Source of the DNA: an uncultured Prevotellaceae bacterium
GTDB lineage: Bacteria; Bacteroidota; Bacteroidia; Bacteroidales; Bacteroidaceae
Direction of reading: 5' to 3'
DNA: 64,000 nucleotides
Assembly: GCA_902775475.1 (NCBI GenBank)
Contig: CACYME010000003.1
Location: 62,001 to 126,000 of the forward strand
Shown: positions 35,443-48,429 of the stretch, one piece after another
How the letters are laid out: the number at the start of each line of letters is the position of its first letter
How positions within the stretch are numbered: position 1 is the stretch's first letter
Notes under the pieces: generated by a model
Told to the model about the DNA's origin: nothing
What the model saw: the letters and a program-made list of their open reading frames with translations, nothing else
Databases searched by the model: none
Translations under genes and position numbers: made by a program

Positions 35443-35450
35443 CAAAGGTA
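35443..35450 (-). promoter_or_regulatory. -7 element for uxaB
   Basis: TACCTTTG on the minus strand, 44 bp before the ATG. Confidence 0.55.
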
Positions 35451-35458
35451 CGAAAAAG

Positions 35459-35585
35459 TTAGGAGTTAGGAGTTAGGAGATAGGAGTTTTTTGCCCCCCA
35501 GTTAAATATTTTTAACTCCTAACTTCTAACCCTACCGTTAACCTTTATCTTAACGTTAACTCCTAACTCCAAGCTCCTAACTCCT
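35459..35585. repeat. GTTAGGA heptamer array with inverted arms
   Basis: Direct heptamers GTTAGGA (35459-35486) are followed by complementary TCCTAAC-type units at about 35516-35530 and 35559-35585. The last units run into the sigma factor stop region. It lies between uxaB and the sigma factor gene. Confidence 0.8.
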
Positions 35586-36245
35586 CATGGCTTTGCGCAT
35601 CCGGCGCACGGCGCGGTCGCGTATCTGCCTCACGCGTTCGCGCTTCAGGCCCATGTCCTCGGCTATCTCGGCCATCGTCAGGTGCTCCTGGCCGATGCCG
35701 AAGTAGGCTGCCACCACCTGGCGTTCGCGCTCGTTGAGCTCTTCCAGCGCGTGCTCCACCTGCTGTTCCAGCGCACTGCTGTAGGTTCGCCCGTCGGCCA
35801 TCGGCGAGTTGCCGTCGGTCAGCGCCTGCAGCAGGTTCACGTTGGGCTTTGCCCCCAGCGGGGCATCGAGCGAGCGCGTCTGCCCGTTGCTGCGGCTTTC
35901 CAGCATCTTGTCGGTCGACTCGTGCTGCAGGGCACGCTCAATCTCGCGTCGGATGAACACCACGGCATAGCCGGCGAAGCGCAGGCCCCGCGAGCCGTCG
36001 TATTTTGCCGCTGCCTTCATCAGTCCCACGTTGCCCTCGCTGATGAGGTCGTCGTAGGAGAGCCCTTGCCCCTGATATTCGCGGGCCACATGGGCCACCA
36101 GCCGCAGGTTGGCCTCTGCCAGGCGGTTTACGGCGCGCTGGTCGCCCTGCAGGGCACGCACTGACAGCTGCTGCTCCTCTTCGGCGCTGAGCAGCTGGCG
36201 GTTACCCATCTCGTCGAAGTATTTCTGTAGTCGGTTTTCTTCCAT
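35577..36245 (-). CDS. Short sigma-70 family factor (RpoD paralogue)
   Basis: A 222-residue factor. Region 1.2 (about 5-17), region 2 (about 25-108) with NLRLVAHVAREYQGQGLSYDDLISEGNVGLMKAA, a shortened region 3, and region 4 (about 165-222) with HTH LTMAEIAEDMGLKRERVRQI. Region 2.3 reads FAGYAVVFIRREIERAL, lacking the two Trp residues that flip the -10 bases in RpoD, so it is unlikely to be the housekeeping factor (about 285 residues in Bacteroidota). It is probably an alternative factor of unknown trigger. Confidence 0.88.
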   Translation of the reverse strand: MEENRLQKYFDEMGNRQLLSAEEEQQLSVRALQGDQRAVNRLAEANLRLVAHVAREYQGQGLSYDDLISEGNVGLMKAAAKYDGSRGLRFAGYAVVFIRREIERALQHESTDKMLESRSNGQTRSLDAPLGAKPNVNLLQALTDGNSPMADGRTYSSALEQQVEHALEELNERERQVVAAYFGIGQEHLTMAEIAEDMGLKRERVRQIRDRAVRRMRKAMRS

Positions 36246-36273
36246 TCTTTCCTATAATATATAAATGTGTGTG

Positions 36274-36281
36274 CAAATTTA
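36274..36281 (-). promoter_or_regulatory. -7 element for the short sigma factor
   Basis: TAAATTTG on the minus strand, 28 bp before the ATG. Confidence 0.5.
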
Positions 36282-36373
36282 GGAAAAAAAACTGAAATAC
36301 GGGCCGTCAGGGGAAGAAAAAATTAGGTAATTCAACTTTCTCAAGTTGAGGAGTTAAAGAAGTCAGAGCGAAT

Positions 36374-36589
36374 GCGCACAAAGAAAAGCCAGGCAGCTCG
36401 AAAGACCTCTCGCTTCCCCACAGCAGCAGGGATGAGAGGAAAAAGGCGGCGCCAAATTGGGACCAGGGCACGCCGGAGCGGGAAAAAAGCCACGCTTTTT
36501 CCGTTGGCAGCGGACGGGGACGATATTGGCAGCGGGCGGGAAAAACAATGGCAGCGGCCGCTGCCTTCCCCGCTGAGGACAGGGGGGAG
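36374..36589 (+). repeat. GC-rich dispersed repeat, family A copy 2
   Basis: Second copy of the element at 22632-22867, same orientation, differing by scattered substitutions and small indels. It runs from GCGCACAAAGAAAAGCCAGG to GCTGAGGACAGGGGGGAG and is followed directly by GC palindromes. It lies between the divergent sigma factor and lacZ genes. The whole 36246-37163 gap has no convincing gene. Confidence 0.8.
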
Positions 36590-36700
36590 GCTGCCCCCCT
36601 CAATCCCCCCCAACTGGGGGGAAGTGGCTGCGCCGGAGTCAGCGGCAGAAGTAACTTCTAAAGCCTCCCCCAGTTGGGGGAGGTTGGAGGGGGCCGTCTC
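36589..36700. repeat. Paired GC palindromes (intergenic)
   Basis: CCCCCCCAACTGGGGGG (36605-36621) and CCTCCCCCA-GT-TGGGGGAGG (36664-36683), with GGCTGCCCCCC and GTGGCTGC flanking the first. They look like intergenic relatives of the in-gene elements in clpA, the helicase and ilvN. Confidence 0.65.
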
Positions 36701-36934
36701 AGCACCAAGGGTGCTCTCTTCTTCTCTCTCCCTGCTCCCCCTCCTTCTCTGCGAGGCTCTGCGCTCTCTGCGCGAGTCCAAAGTCTTTTACAAACTTACT
36801 GCAAAGCGGTCTTTCAAAAACCTTGAGTCAACCGCAGCTCGAAATTATTCTCATGCCCGCCGGGGAATGTGTTTTTTCCGGGGAGTTGAGGCTTTCTTTT
36901 CAGAAACGGCGCTGTTTTCCCGGCTAAACGGTTC

Positions 36935-36972
36935 GTTTTCGGAGGGAAACGGCGCCGTTTTCCTCCGAAAAC
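36935..36972. repeat. 38-bp near-perfect palindrome
   Basis: Two 19-nt halves centred on GGC|GCC, one mismatch (GTTTTCGGAGGGAAACGGC against its complement). Upstream of lacZ. Confidence 0.75.
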
Positions 36973-37005
36973 AAATGCCTTTTTTTTGCCTGGTCACGCA
37001 TTCGG

Positions 37006-37069
37006 AAAATCCGCGCTGTCCGTATTCTTATCCACCAACCGCGGATTTTTGTCCGCCCACGTCGGATTC
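37006..37069 (+). repeat. Dispersed hairpin repeat, family C copy 1
   Basis: AAAATCCGC (37006-37014), 26-nt loop, GCGGATTTT (37041-37049), then TGTCCGCCCACGTCGGATT. The same layout occurs in reverse at 53472-53536. Confidence 0.75.
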
Positions 37070-37126
37070 TTTTCAAAAGACGGCGCCTTTTTTGGGCGAA
37101 CCATGACAGAAATAAAAAATTTTTCG

Positions 37127-37134
37127 TACCTTTG
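37127..37134 (+). promoter_or_regulatory. -7 element for lacZ
   Basis: TACCTTTG, 29 bp before the ATG; the -33 region is a weak match. Confidence 0.6.
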
Positions 37135-37154
37135 CAGAAACTTTCATTTACTAA

Positions 37155-41164
<4,010 letters not shown>

Positions 41165-41195
41165 AGACGGGGTTGCCACTTTCAGCCTTCTTTGC

Positions 41196-41816
41196 TTATG
41201 CCTCTTTGTGCTTCTTCCTTTTGTACTTGATGACGAGCCAAGCCACGACGAGCGCAACGATGGCGATGATGCCCAGCACGATGTAGTGGTTGTACTTCTC
41301 GATGGTGGCATCCAGCTCTTCTTCTGGCACGATGCTGTGCAGATACCAGCCGAGGGCTGCCAGGATGCTGTGCCACACGCCGGCGCCGATGGTGGTGTAG
41401 AGCAGGAACTTGCCATAGTTCATGCGGGCCAGTCCGGCTGGAATGCTGATGAGGTGGCGGATGCCGGGAATGAGGCGCCCCGTCAGCGTGGCCACGATGC
41501 CGTGGTCGTCGAAGTAGCGCTCGCTCTTCTCCACCTTCTCCTGGTTGAGCAGGCACATCTTTCCCCACTTGCTGTTGGCAAACTTATAGACTACCGGGCG
41601 CCCCACGTAGAGTGCCACCACGTAGTTGATGCTGGCACCGATGGCGGCACCGATGGTGGCGAACAGCACCACGAGGAAGACGTTCAGGTTGCCCGATGCG
41701 GCATGATAGGCCGCAGGGGCCACCACCAGCTCTGAGGGTACGGGGATGACGGTGCTCTCGAACAGCATCAGCAGCAAGATGTTCGGGTAGTTGAGGTTAT
41801 TGAGTAGCCAGTTCAT
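41196..41816 (-). CDS. DedA family membrane protein
   Basis: A 206-residue integral membrane protein with about five hydrophobic segments. The signature GRLIPGIRHLISIPAGLARM lies near residue 105 and ESTVIPVPSELV near residue 20. DedA proteins are thought to be lipid flippases or transporters needed for envelope homeostasis. It is the third gene of a minus-strand run glnS-TPR-dedA. Confidence 0.9.
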   Translation of the reverse strand: MNWLLNNLNYPNILLLMLFESTVIPVPSELVVAPAAYHAASGNLNVFLVVLFATIGAAIGASINYVVALYVGRPVVYKFANSKWGKMCLLNQEKVEKSERYFDDHGIVATLTGRLIPGIRHLISIPAGLARMNYGKFLLYTTIGAGVWHSILAALGWYLHSIVPEEELDATIEKYNHYIVLGIIAIVALVVAWLVIKYKRKKHKEA

Positions 41817-41829
41817 TTGTGCGAATGTG

Positions 41830-43248
41830 TTATTTCATCCTGTCCTTTATGTAATTATAGTATTCTTTCGGGTCAAGGTCTTCCGGGAAGATGTGCCCCA
41901 TGGCAACTTTGCATTCTCGCGGACAACGCTCGCAGGCTTTCTTCAAATAAGAGAGAAATTCGCTGTAGCGCTTCAGGTCGTAGCAGCACAACGCCATGTA
42001 GCCATAGCCTTCGTCGAAGTCTTTGCCAACGATGACGAAGAATTTCTGGAACAACTCGTAGGCCGCCTCAAGATAGTGGTTGTCATAGAGCGAGACGATG
42101 ACGCGTAGCAGCGTCAGGTTCGGTTCGTCGCTGCTGAGCACCGCCTGGCGGAAGTGATGCTCCGCTTCGGCCACCTTTCCCTTGGCCAGCAGGATGTGGC
42201 CCCTCACCACCATCGTCTGAATCTTGTCGGCACCGTTCTCGTCGGCGCGGTCGAGCATTTCCAGCGCCTTTTCCTCGTTGTCGGTCTCGCTGTAGGCGAA
42301 GGACAGCTCCTGGTAGATGTCGGCTAAGTAGGGCGAGTCGACGGGAGCTACAGCCTCTGCCTGATGAAGCTTTTCGATGGCCTCCTCGTTGCGCCCCATG
42401 TTGATGAGGCACGTGCCCTGGTGCATCAGACCAAACTCATCGTCGGGCACACGTTCAGAGTAGCGCTCATAATATTTCAGCGCCTCTTCGTAGTTGAACA
42501 GGCGATAAAGGCCGTTGGCCTTGGCAAGGAGTCCATCGGGGTCGTTGGGGTCTATGGCGATGGCATATTCGCTGCTTTCGATGGCGGCGCTGTAGTTCTC
42601 GTTCATGAACTGAGTAGAAGACAGCGCGTTCCAGTAGTGCTTCGAGAACGGGTCGGCGTCAATCAACTCGCCCCACAGCTTCTCGCTGTCCTTGTACTTT
42701 CCTAATCCGAACAGCGTGCGTGCCATGAGCTCCTTAAATGATGACGAGTCTTCCTGCTGGGCTTGAGCCATCCATTGCATGGCTTTCTCGGGGTAGTTGT
42801 AGTCGACGTAGATGTTCGCCACGTCAACGATGTAGTCCTGGCGCTCTTCGGGAACGACGTTCTTGAATTCCTCCTGAAAGAGTTGCTCTGCCTTTTCCTC
42901 CTCACCTTCGGCGAGCAGGATTTCCGCCTTGTCGTAGATGTAGTCGGGTTCGTCGGTCTCGTCGATTTGTTCCAGGTAGGAACGAGCCTCGTCGGTATTG
43001 CCGTTCCACAGCGCCTCGTGTATCTTGTAGGAGAGTGGGGCAATGGCTCCCGGCGAGAGGCTGAGGGCGAGGTCGATGGCGCTGTCGGCCTCGTCGTAGC
43101 GCTCCGTCATCTGATAGTAGTCGGCAATGTCCGCCAACTCATCAGCATCCATGAACACTGGCATGCCAGTGCTCATGGCGTTTTCATATTCATCGAGCAG
43201 TTCGTGGAACTCCTCGCTGTCGAAGTATTCGTCTCCTGTCTTTTTCAA
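41830..43248 (-). CDS. Tetratricopeptide repeat protein
   Basis: A 472-residue soluble protein with about ten TPR-like helical pairs (for example ADYYQMTERYDEADSAIDLA and GTCLINMGRNEEAIEKLHQA) and an acidic N-terminus. There is no signal peptide or enzymatic motif. It likely acts as a scaffold; the partner is unknown. The start appears to be TTG at 43248, 1 bp after the glnS stop, implying coupled translation. The first internal ATG is at about codon 24. Confidence 0.85.
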   Translation of the reverse strand: MKKTGDEYFDSEEFHELLDEYENAMSTGMPVFMDADELADIADYYQMTERYDEADSAIDLALSLSPGAIAPLSYKIHEALWNGNTDEARSYLEQIDETDEPDYIYDKAEILLAEGEEEKAEQLFQEEFKNVVPEERQDYIVDVANIYVDYNYPEKAMQWMAQAQQEDSSSFKELMARTLFGLGKYKDSEKLWGELIDADPFSKHYWNALSSTQFMNENYSAAIESSEYAIAIDPNDPDGLLAKANGLYRLFNYEEALKYYERYSERVPDDEFGLMHQGTCLINMGRNEEAIEKLHQAEAVAPVDSPYLADIYQELSFAYSETDNEEKALEMLDRADENGADKIQTMVVRGHILLAKGKVAEAEHHFRQAVLSSDEPNLTLLRVIVSLYDNHYLEAAYELFQKFFVIVGKDFDEGYGYMALCCYDLKRYSEFLSYLKKACERCPRECKVAMGHIFPEDLDPKEYYNYIKDRMK

Positions 43249-43249
43249 T

Positions 43250-44992
<1,743 letters not shown>

Positions 44993-45027
44993 ATTCTTTT
45001 GTTTCCTAATTTTATATTTTGAAGGTG

Positions 45028-45035
45028 CAAATTTA
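45028..45035 (-). promoter_or_regulatory. -7 element for glnS
   Basis: TAAATTTG on the minus strand, 35 bp before the ATG; divergent from the next promoter. Confidence 0.5.
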
Positions 45036-45109
45036 GGTAAAAAATTCGAATTACCATCCAGAAGGCATAAAAAAAGTATTAAAAATGGCTCTTCTCCCGT
45101 TATTTTTCG

Positions 45110-45117
45110 TACCTTTG
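45110..45117 (+). promoter_or_regulatory. -7 element for the Sua5/YrdC gene
   Basis: TACCTTTG, 22 bp before the ATG. Confidence 0.6.
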
Positions 45118-45139
45118 CCGACGAAAAACCATTTCTGCT

Positions 45140-45706
45140 ATGACTCAGGAGCAAGATATCAAGAATGCCGTGGAGGTGATGCGGAAGGGTGGGGTGATAC
45201 TCTATCCCACCGACACCATCTGGGGAATAGGCTGCGATGCCACCAACGAGGAGGCCGTGGCCCGTGTGTATAAAATCAAGCAGCGCGACGATTCTAAGGC
45301 GCTCATCTGCCTTGTCGACAGCGATGCCCGCTTGCAGCGCTATGTGCGTCAGGTGCCCGACGTGGGGTGGCAGCTCATCGACTGCATCGAGAAGCCCACG
45401 ACGATCATCTTCGACGGTGCGGTGAACCTGGCCCCCAACCTAATTGCCGAAGACGGCACCATCGGCATACGCATCACCAAGGAACCCTTCTCCCACGAGC
45501 TGTGCTACCGTTTCCAGAAGGCCATCGTCTCCACCTCGGTCAACATCAGTGGCGAGCCTGCCGCGCAGAACTACCGCGACATCGACCCGCGCATCATCGA
45601 GCAGGTCGACTACGTCTGCTTCTCGCGCCGTCAGGAGCACAAGCCCCATCAGCCCTCGGGCATCATCAAGCTCGGCATGGGTGGCGAGGTGAAGATTATA
45701 AGGTGA
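45140..45706 (+). CDS. L-threonylcarbamoyladenylate synthase family protein
   Basis: A 188-residue YrdC/Sua5/YciO-domain protein with the typical start VMRKGGVILYPTDTIWGIGCDAT, KQRDDSKALICLV and STSVNISGEPAA. TsaC/Sua5 enzymes make threonylcarbamoyl-AMP for t6A at position 37 of ANN-reading tRNAs. The C-terminal Sua5 domain is absent. Distinguishing a true TsaC from a YciO paralogue needs comparison, so no symbol is given. Confidence 0.9.
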   Translation: MTQEQDIKNAVEVMRKGGVILYPTDTIWGIGCDATNEEAVARVYKIKQRDDSKALICLVDSDARLQRYVRQVPDVGWQLIDCIEKPTTIIFDGAVNLAPNLIAEDGTIGIRITKEPFSHELCYRFQKAIVSTSVNISGEPAAQNYRDIDPRIIEQVDYVCFSRRQEHKPHQPSGIIKLGMGGEVKIIR

Positions 45707-45805
45707 GCGTTGAGAGTTGAGGGTTAAGTGTTGAGAGACGTTACAACCGAGCCGCTATCGGTGCAGAACTAAAGACTCTCAACACTCAACGCTCAACTCT
45801 TAACT
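45707..45805. repeat. GTTGAGA heptamer arms between convergent genes
   Basis: Units such as GCGTTGAGAGTTGAGG, GTTAAGTGTTGAGAG (45708-45738) are mirrored by CTCTCAACACTCAACGCTCAACTC (split across 45777-45801). They may serve as a bidirectional terminator between the YrdC-type gene and ilvN. Confidence 0.7.
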
Positions 45806-46401
45806 CGACGCTGCTCCAGGAACTCGCTCACCTGCTCCTGCGTGCCCCTCGTGACGGCAATGCGGCCCGAACGGGTGTATTGCAGCACGCAGCCGAACTC
45901 GTCGAGGGCGCGGTAGAGCGAGATGATGTCGTCGGTGATGCCATATTTCATCACGATGACGTAGGTGGGATTCACCTCGATGATGCTGGCATCGTGGCGT
46001 CGAATGGTGCGGCTTATCTGCGGGTTCCGCATCACCACGTCGGTGGCCAGCTTGTAGAGACCGCTCTCACGGATGAACAGCTGGTCGTCGGTGAAATAGT
46101 TGGCCTTCACCACGTCAATCTTTTTCTCTATCTGCCGGGTAATCTTCGCTATCTGGTCCTCGTCGCTCCAGGCCGTGATGGTGTACTTGTGTACGCCCGG
46201 AATGCTCGATGCCGACACGTTCAGACTTTCTATGTTCACTTGCCGACGGGTGAAGACGGCCGTTATCTGGTTCAGGATACCGGCGATGTTCTCCGAGTAG
46301 ACCAGCAGGGTGTAGAGAGAGGATGAAGCCCCTCTCTCTTGCCCCTCCCGAGGGAGAGGAGTGGTCACTTCTGCCATTGATTTATCTTGTTGTTTTTCCA
46401 T
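45793..46401 (-). CDS. ilvN: Acetolactate synthase small subunit
   Basis: A 202-residue regulatory subunit. The ACT domain (about 28-105) begins LYTLLVYSENIAGILNQI, and a second ACT-like region follows. It activates IlvB and confers valine feedback. The first 26 residues contain TTPLPREGQERGAS, which is absent from usual family members and is coded by a palindromic element (46326-46366). It lies 66 bp after ilvB. Confidence 0.92.
   Translation of the reverse strand: MEKQQDKSMAEVTTPLPREGQERGASSSLYTLLVYSENIAGILNQITAVFTRRQVNIESLNVSASSIPGVHKYTITAWSDEDQIAKITRQIEKKIDVVKANYFTDDQLFIRESGLYKLATDVVMRNPQISRTIRRHDASIIEVNPTYVIVMKYGITDDIISLYRALDEFGCVLQYTRSGRIAVTRGTQEQVSEFLEQRRVKS
46326..46366. repeat. Palindromic element at the ilvN N-terminus
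   Basis: CCTCTC (46331-46336) and GAGAGG (46354-46359) flank CTCCC-GA-GGGAG. It reads in frame and is related to the helicase-gene element. Confidence 0.6.
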
Positions 46402-46467
46402 TAGTCATTCTATAATTACGTTGCAGAACTATTGTCCTTTATCTCCCCCTTAACTCCCCCTTAAGAA

Positions 46468-48204
46468 CTAATCCTTGATGTCGAGCATCATCTCTTCGAC
46501 GCTCTTTCCTGGGGGGGTCATAGGCAGCACGTCGTCGTCTTCCTTGATGGCGCACTCCAGCAGATAGGGACCCTTGGCAGCGAGCATGCGCCCAACGGCC
46601 GCTTTCAGCTGTGCGCGGTCGGTCACGGCCTCGTAGGCGATGCCGTAGCCCTGCGCTATCAGCTCGTAGCAGGGGTTGAGCATCTTCGTGAACGACTTCC
46701 GGCGGTTCCAGAACATGTCCTGCCACTGCCTGACGTTGCCCAGGTAGTGGTTGTTCAGCAGAATCATCTTCACCGGTGTCTGCTGCTCCATGATGGTGCC
46801 CAGCTCCTGCAGGTTCATCTGGAAACCGCCGTCACCACAGAACATGCACACCGTCCTGCCGGGGGCTCCGAAGGTGGCTCCGATGGCGGCAGGCATGCCG
46901 AAGCCCATCGTGCCCAGCCCTCCGCTGGTGACGATGCTGCGCTTATGGTGATACTTGAAATAGCGTGTGGCAAATAGCTGGTTCTGACCCACATCTGTCA
47001 CCAGCACCGTGTCATCGGGGGCCTGCTCCGCCACCGCGTTCACCACCTCGCCCATCAGCAGCGGCCCCTCCTGCGGATGGATGGCGGGCTCAATGACGCG
47101 CTGCCGTTCCTGCTCGTCGAGGGGCAGGAACGAGCGTCGCCATTCCGAGTGGTCAGCCCGCTCAACATAGCGCGTCAGTGCCGGCAGCGACTCGCGGCAG
47201 TCGGCCACCACGGCCACGTCAGTCTTCACATTCTTGTCTATCTCGCTCTTGTCGATGTCTAAGTGAATCACCTTTGCCTGTCGGGCGTAGGTCTTCAGCG
47301 AGCCCGTCACGCGGTCGCTGAAGCGCATGCCGATGGCTATCAGCACGTCGCACTCCTGTTCCTTCAGGTTCACGGCATAGTTGCCGTGCATGCCCAGCAT
47401 GCCCACGTTCAGGGGGTGATTGCTCGGCAGGGCGCTCAGGCCCAGCATGGTGCGGCCGGCTGGAATGTCGGCCTTCTCCAGGAAGGCCCTCAGCTCCTCC
47501 TGCGCATGCCCCAGCTCCACACCCTGCCCCACCAGTGCCAGCGGCTTTCGGGCGTGGTTGATGAGCTCGGCGGCACGGCTCACGGCATCCAGGTCGAGTG
47601 GGGGATAGGCCACGTAGGAGCGCACAAAGTCCACCTTCTGCGGGCGGAAACATACCGTCTCCGTCTGTGCGTTCTTCGGGAAGTCGAGCACCACCGGCCC
47701 AGGCCGTCCGGAGCGGGCGATGTAGAAGGCACGGCTCACCGCCCAGGCAATGTCCTCAGCATGCCGGATCTGGTAGCTCCATTTCGAGATGGGCTGTGCC
47801 ACGCCCACCAAGTCCACCTCCTGGAAAGCGTCGGTGCCCAGTGCGCTCGTGGGCACCTGCCCGGCGATGACCACGATGGGTGTCGAGTCGAGCATTGCGT
47901 CGGCCACGCCCGTCAGCGTGTTCGTGGCACCGGGGCCGCTGGTCACGATGCACACGCCCACTTCGCCGCTCACGCGGGCAAAGCCCTGGGCGGCATGGGT
48001 GGCACCCTGTTCGTGGCGCACCAGAATGTGGTCGAACGCCTTTTTCTCACCCCGTGTGTAGTCGTAGAGCGCGTCGTAGACGGGCATGATGCTACCGCCG
48101 GGGTAGCCGAAGATGGTCTTCACGCCCTCCTGTCGCAGTGCCAGCATCAGTGCCTCGCTGCCGCTTACCGTTAGTTCCTGTGTCCTGCTATCTTCTTTCT
48201 CCAT
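46468..48204 (-). CDS. ilvB: Acetolactate synthase large subunit
   Basis: A 578-residue thiamine-diphosphate enzyme making acetolactate for Val/Leu/Ile synthesis. The catalytic Glu is in VRHEQGATHAAQG near residue 63, and the ThDP/Mg motif GDGGFQMNLQELGT is near 445, followed by NNHYLGNVRQWQ. The start at 48204 (MEKEDSRT) lies 30 bp after a -7 element, favouring it over a longer frame. It forms an operon with ilvN; ilvC and ilvD are not in the window. Confidence 0.95.
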   Translation of the reverse strand: MEKEDSRTQELTVSGSEALMLALRQEGVKTIFGYPGGSIMPVYDALYDYTRGEKKAFDHILVRHEQGATHAAQGFARVSGEVGVCIVTSGPGATNTLTGVADAMLDSTPIVVIAGQVPTSALGTDAFQEVDLVGVAQPISKWSYQIRHAEDIAWAVSRAFYIARSGRPGPVVLDFPKNAQTETVCFRPQKVDFVRSYVAYPPLDLDAVSRAAELINHARKPLALVGQGVELGHAQEELRAFLEKADIPAGRTMLGLSALPSNHPLNVGMLGMHGNYAVNLKEQECDVLIAIGMRFSDRVTGSLKTYARQAKVIHLDIDKSEIDKNVKTDVAVVADCRESLPALTRYVERADHSEWRRSFLPLDEQERQRVIEPAIHPQEGPLLMGEVVNAVAEQAPDDTVLVTDVGQNQLFATRYFKYHHKRSIVTSGGLGTMGFGMPAAIGATFGAPGRTVCMFCGDGGFQMNLQELGTIMEQQTPVKMILLNNHYLGNVRQWQDMFWNRRKSFTKMLNPCYELIAQGYGIAYEAVTDRAQLKAAVGRMLAAKGPYLLECAIKEDDDVLPMTPPGKSVEEMMLDIKD

Positions 48205-48233
48205 GTATCGGGCCTGTTGATGAAAATTTCGTG

Positions 48234-48241
48234 CAAAGGTA
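48234..48241 (-). promoter_or_regulatory. -7 element for ilvB-ilvN
   Basis: TACCTTTG on the minus strand. Confidence 0.6.
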
Positions 48242-48429
48242 AGCATTTTTCTGCACATCCGATAGATTTTCTCCTTTTTTTTGAAAAAACTGCTTGCTGC
48301 CTTTCCGAAAATGCCCCTGAAGGAAACGCGAATTGACCGTTAATAATATATGAGACTTTCACTAAGTGTATTATGTTACCCACTGATTGTTGAGAATAAA
48401 ACCAGTAAGTTAAGAACACTCAACATGCT

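Noticed and set aside
35459..35585. CRISPR-like array
   Set aside because: Units are 7 bp, degenerate and inverted, without spacers of constant length or cas genes.
36372..37106. Plus-strand frame of 244 codons across repeat A copy 2 and the palindromes
   Set aside because: The product is low-complexity Arg/Pro/Ser sequence generated by the repeats; frame is not kept in the other copy.
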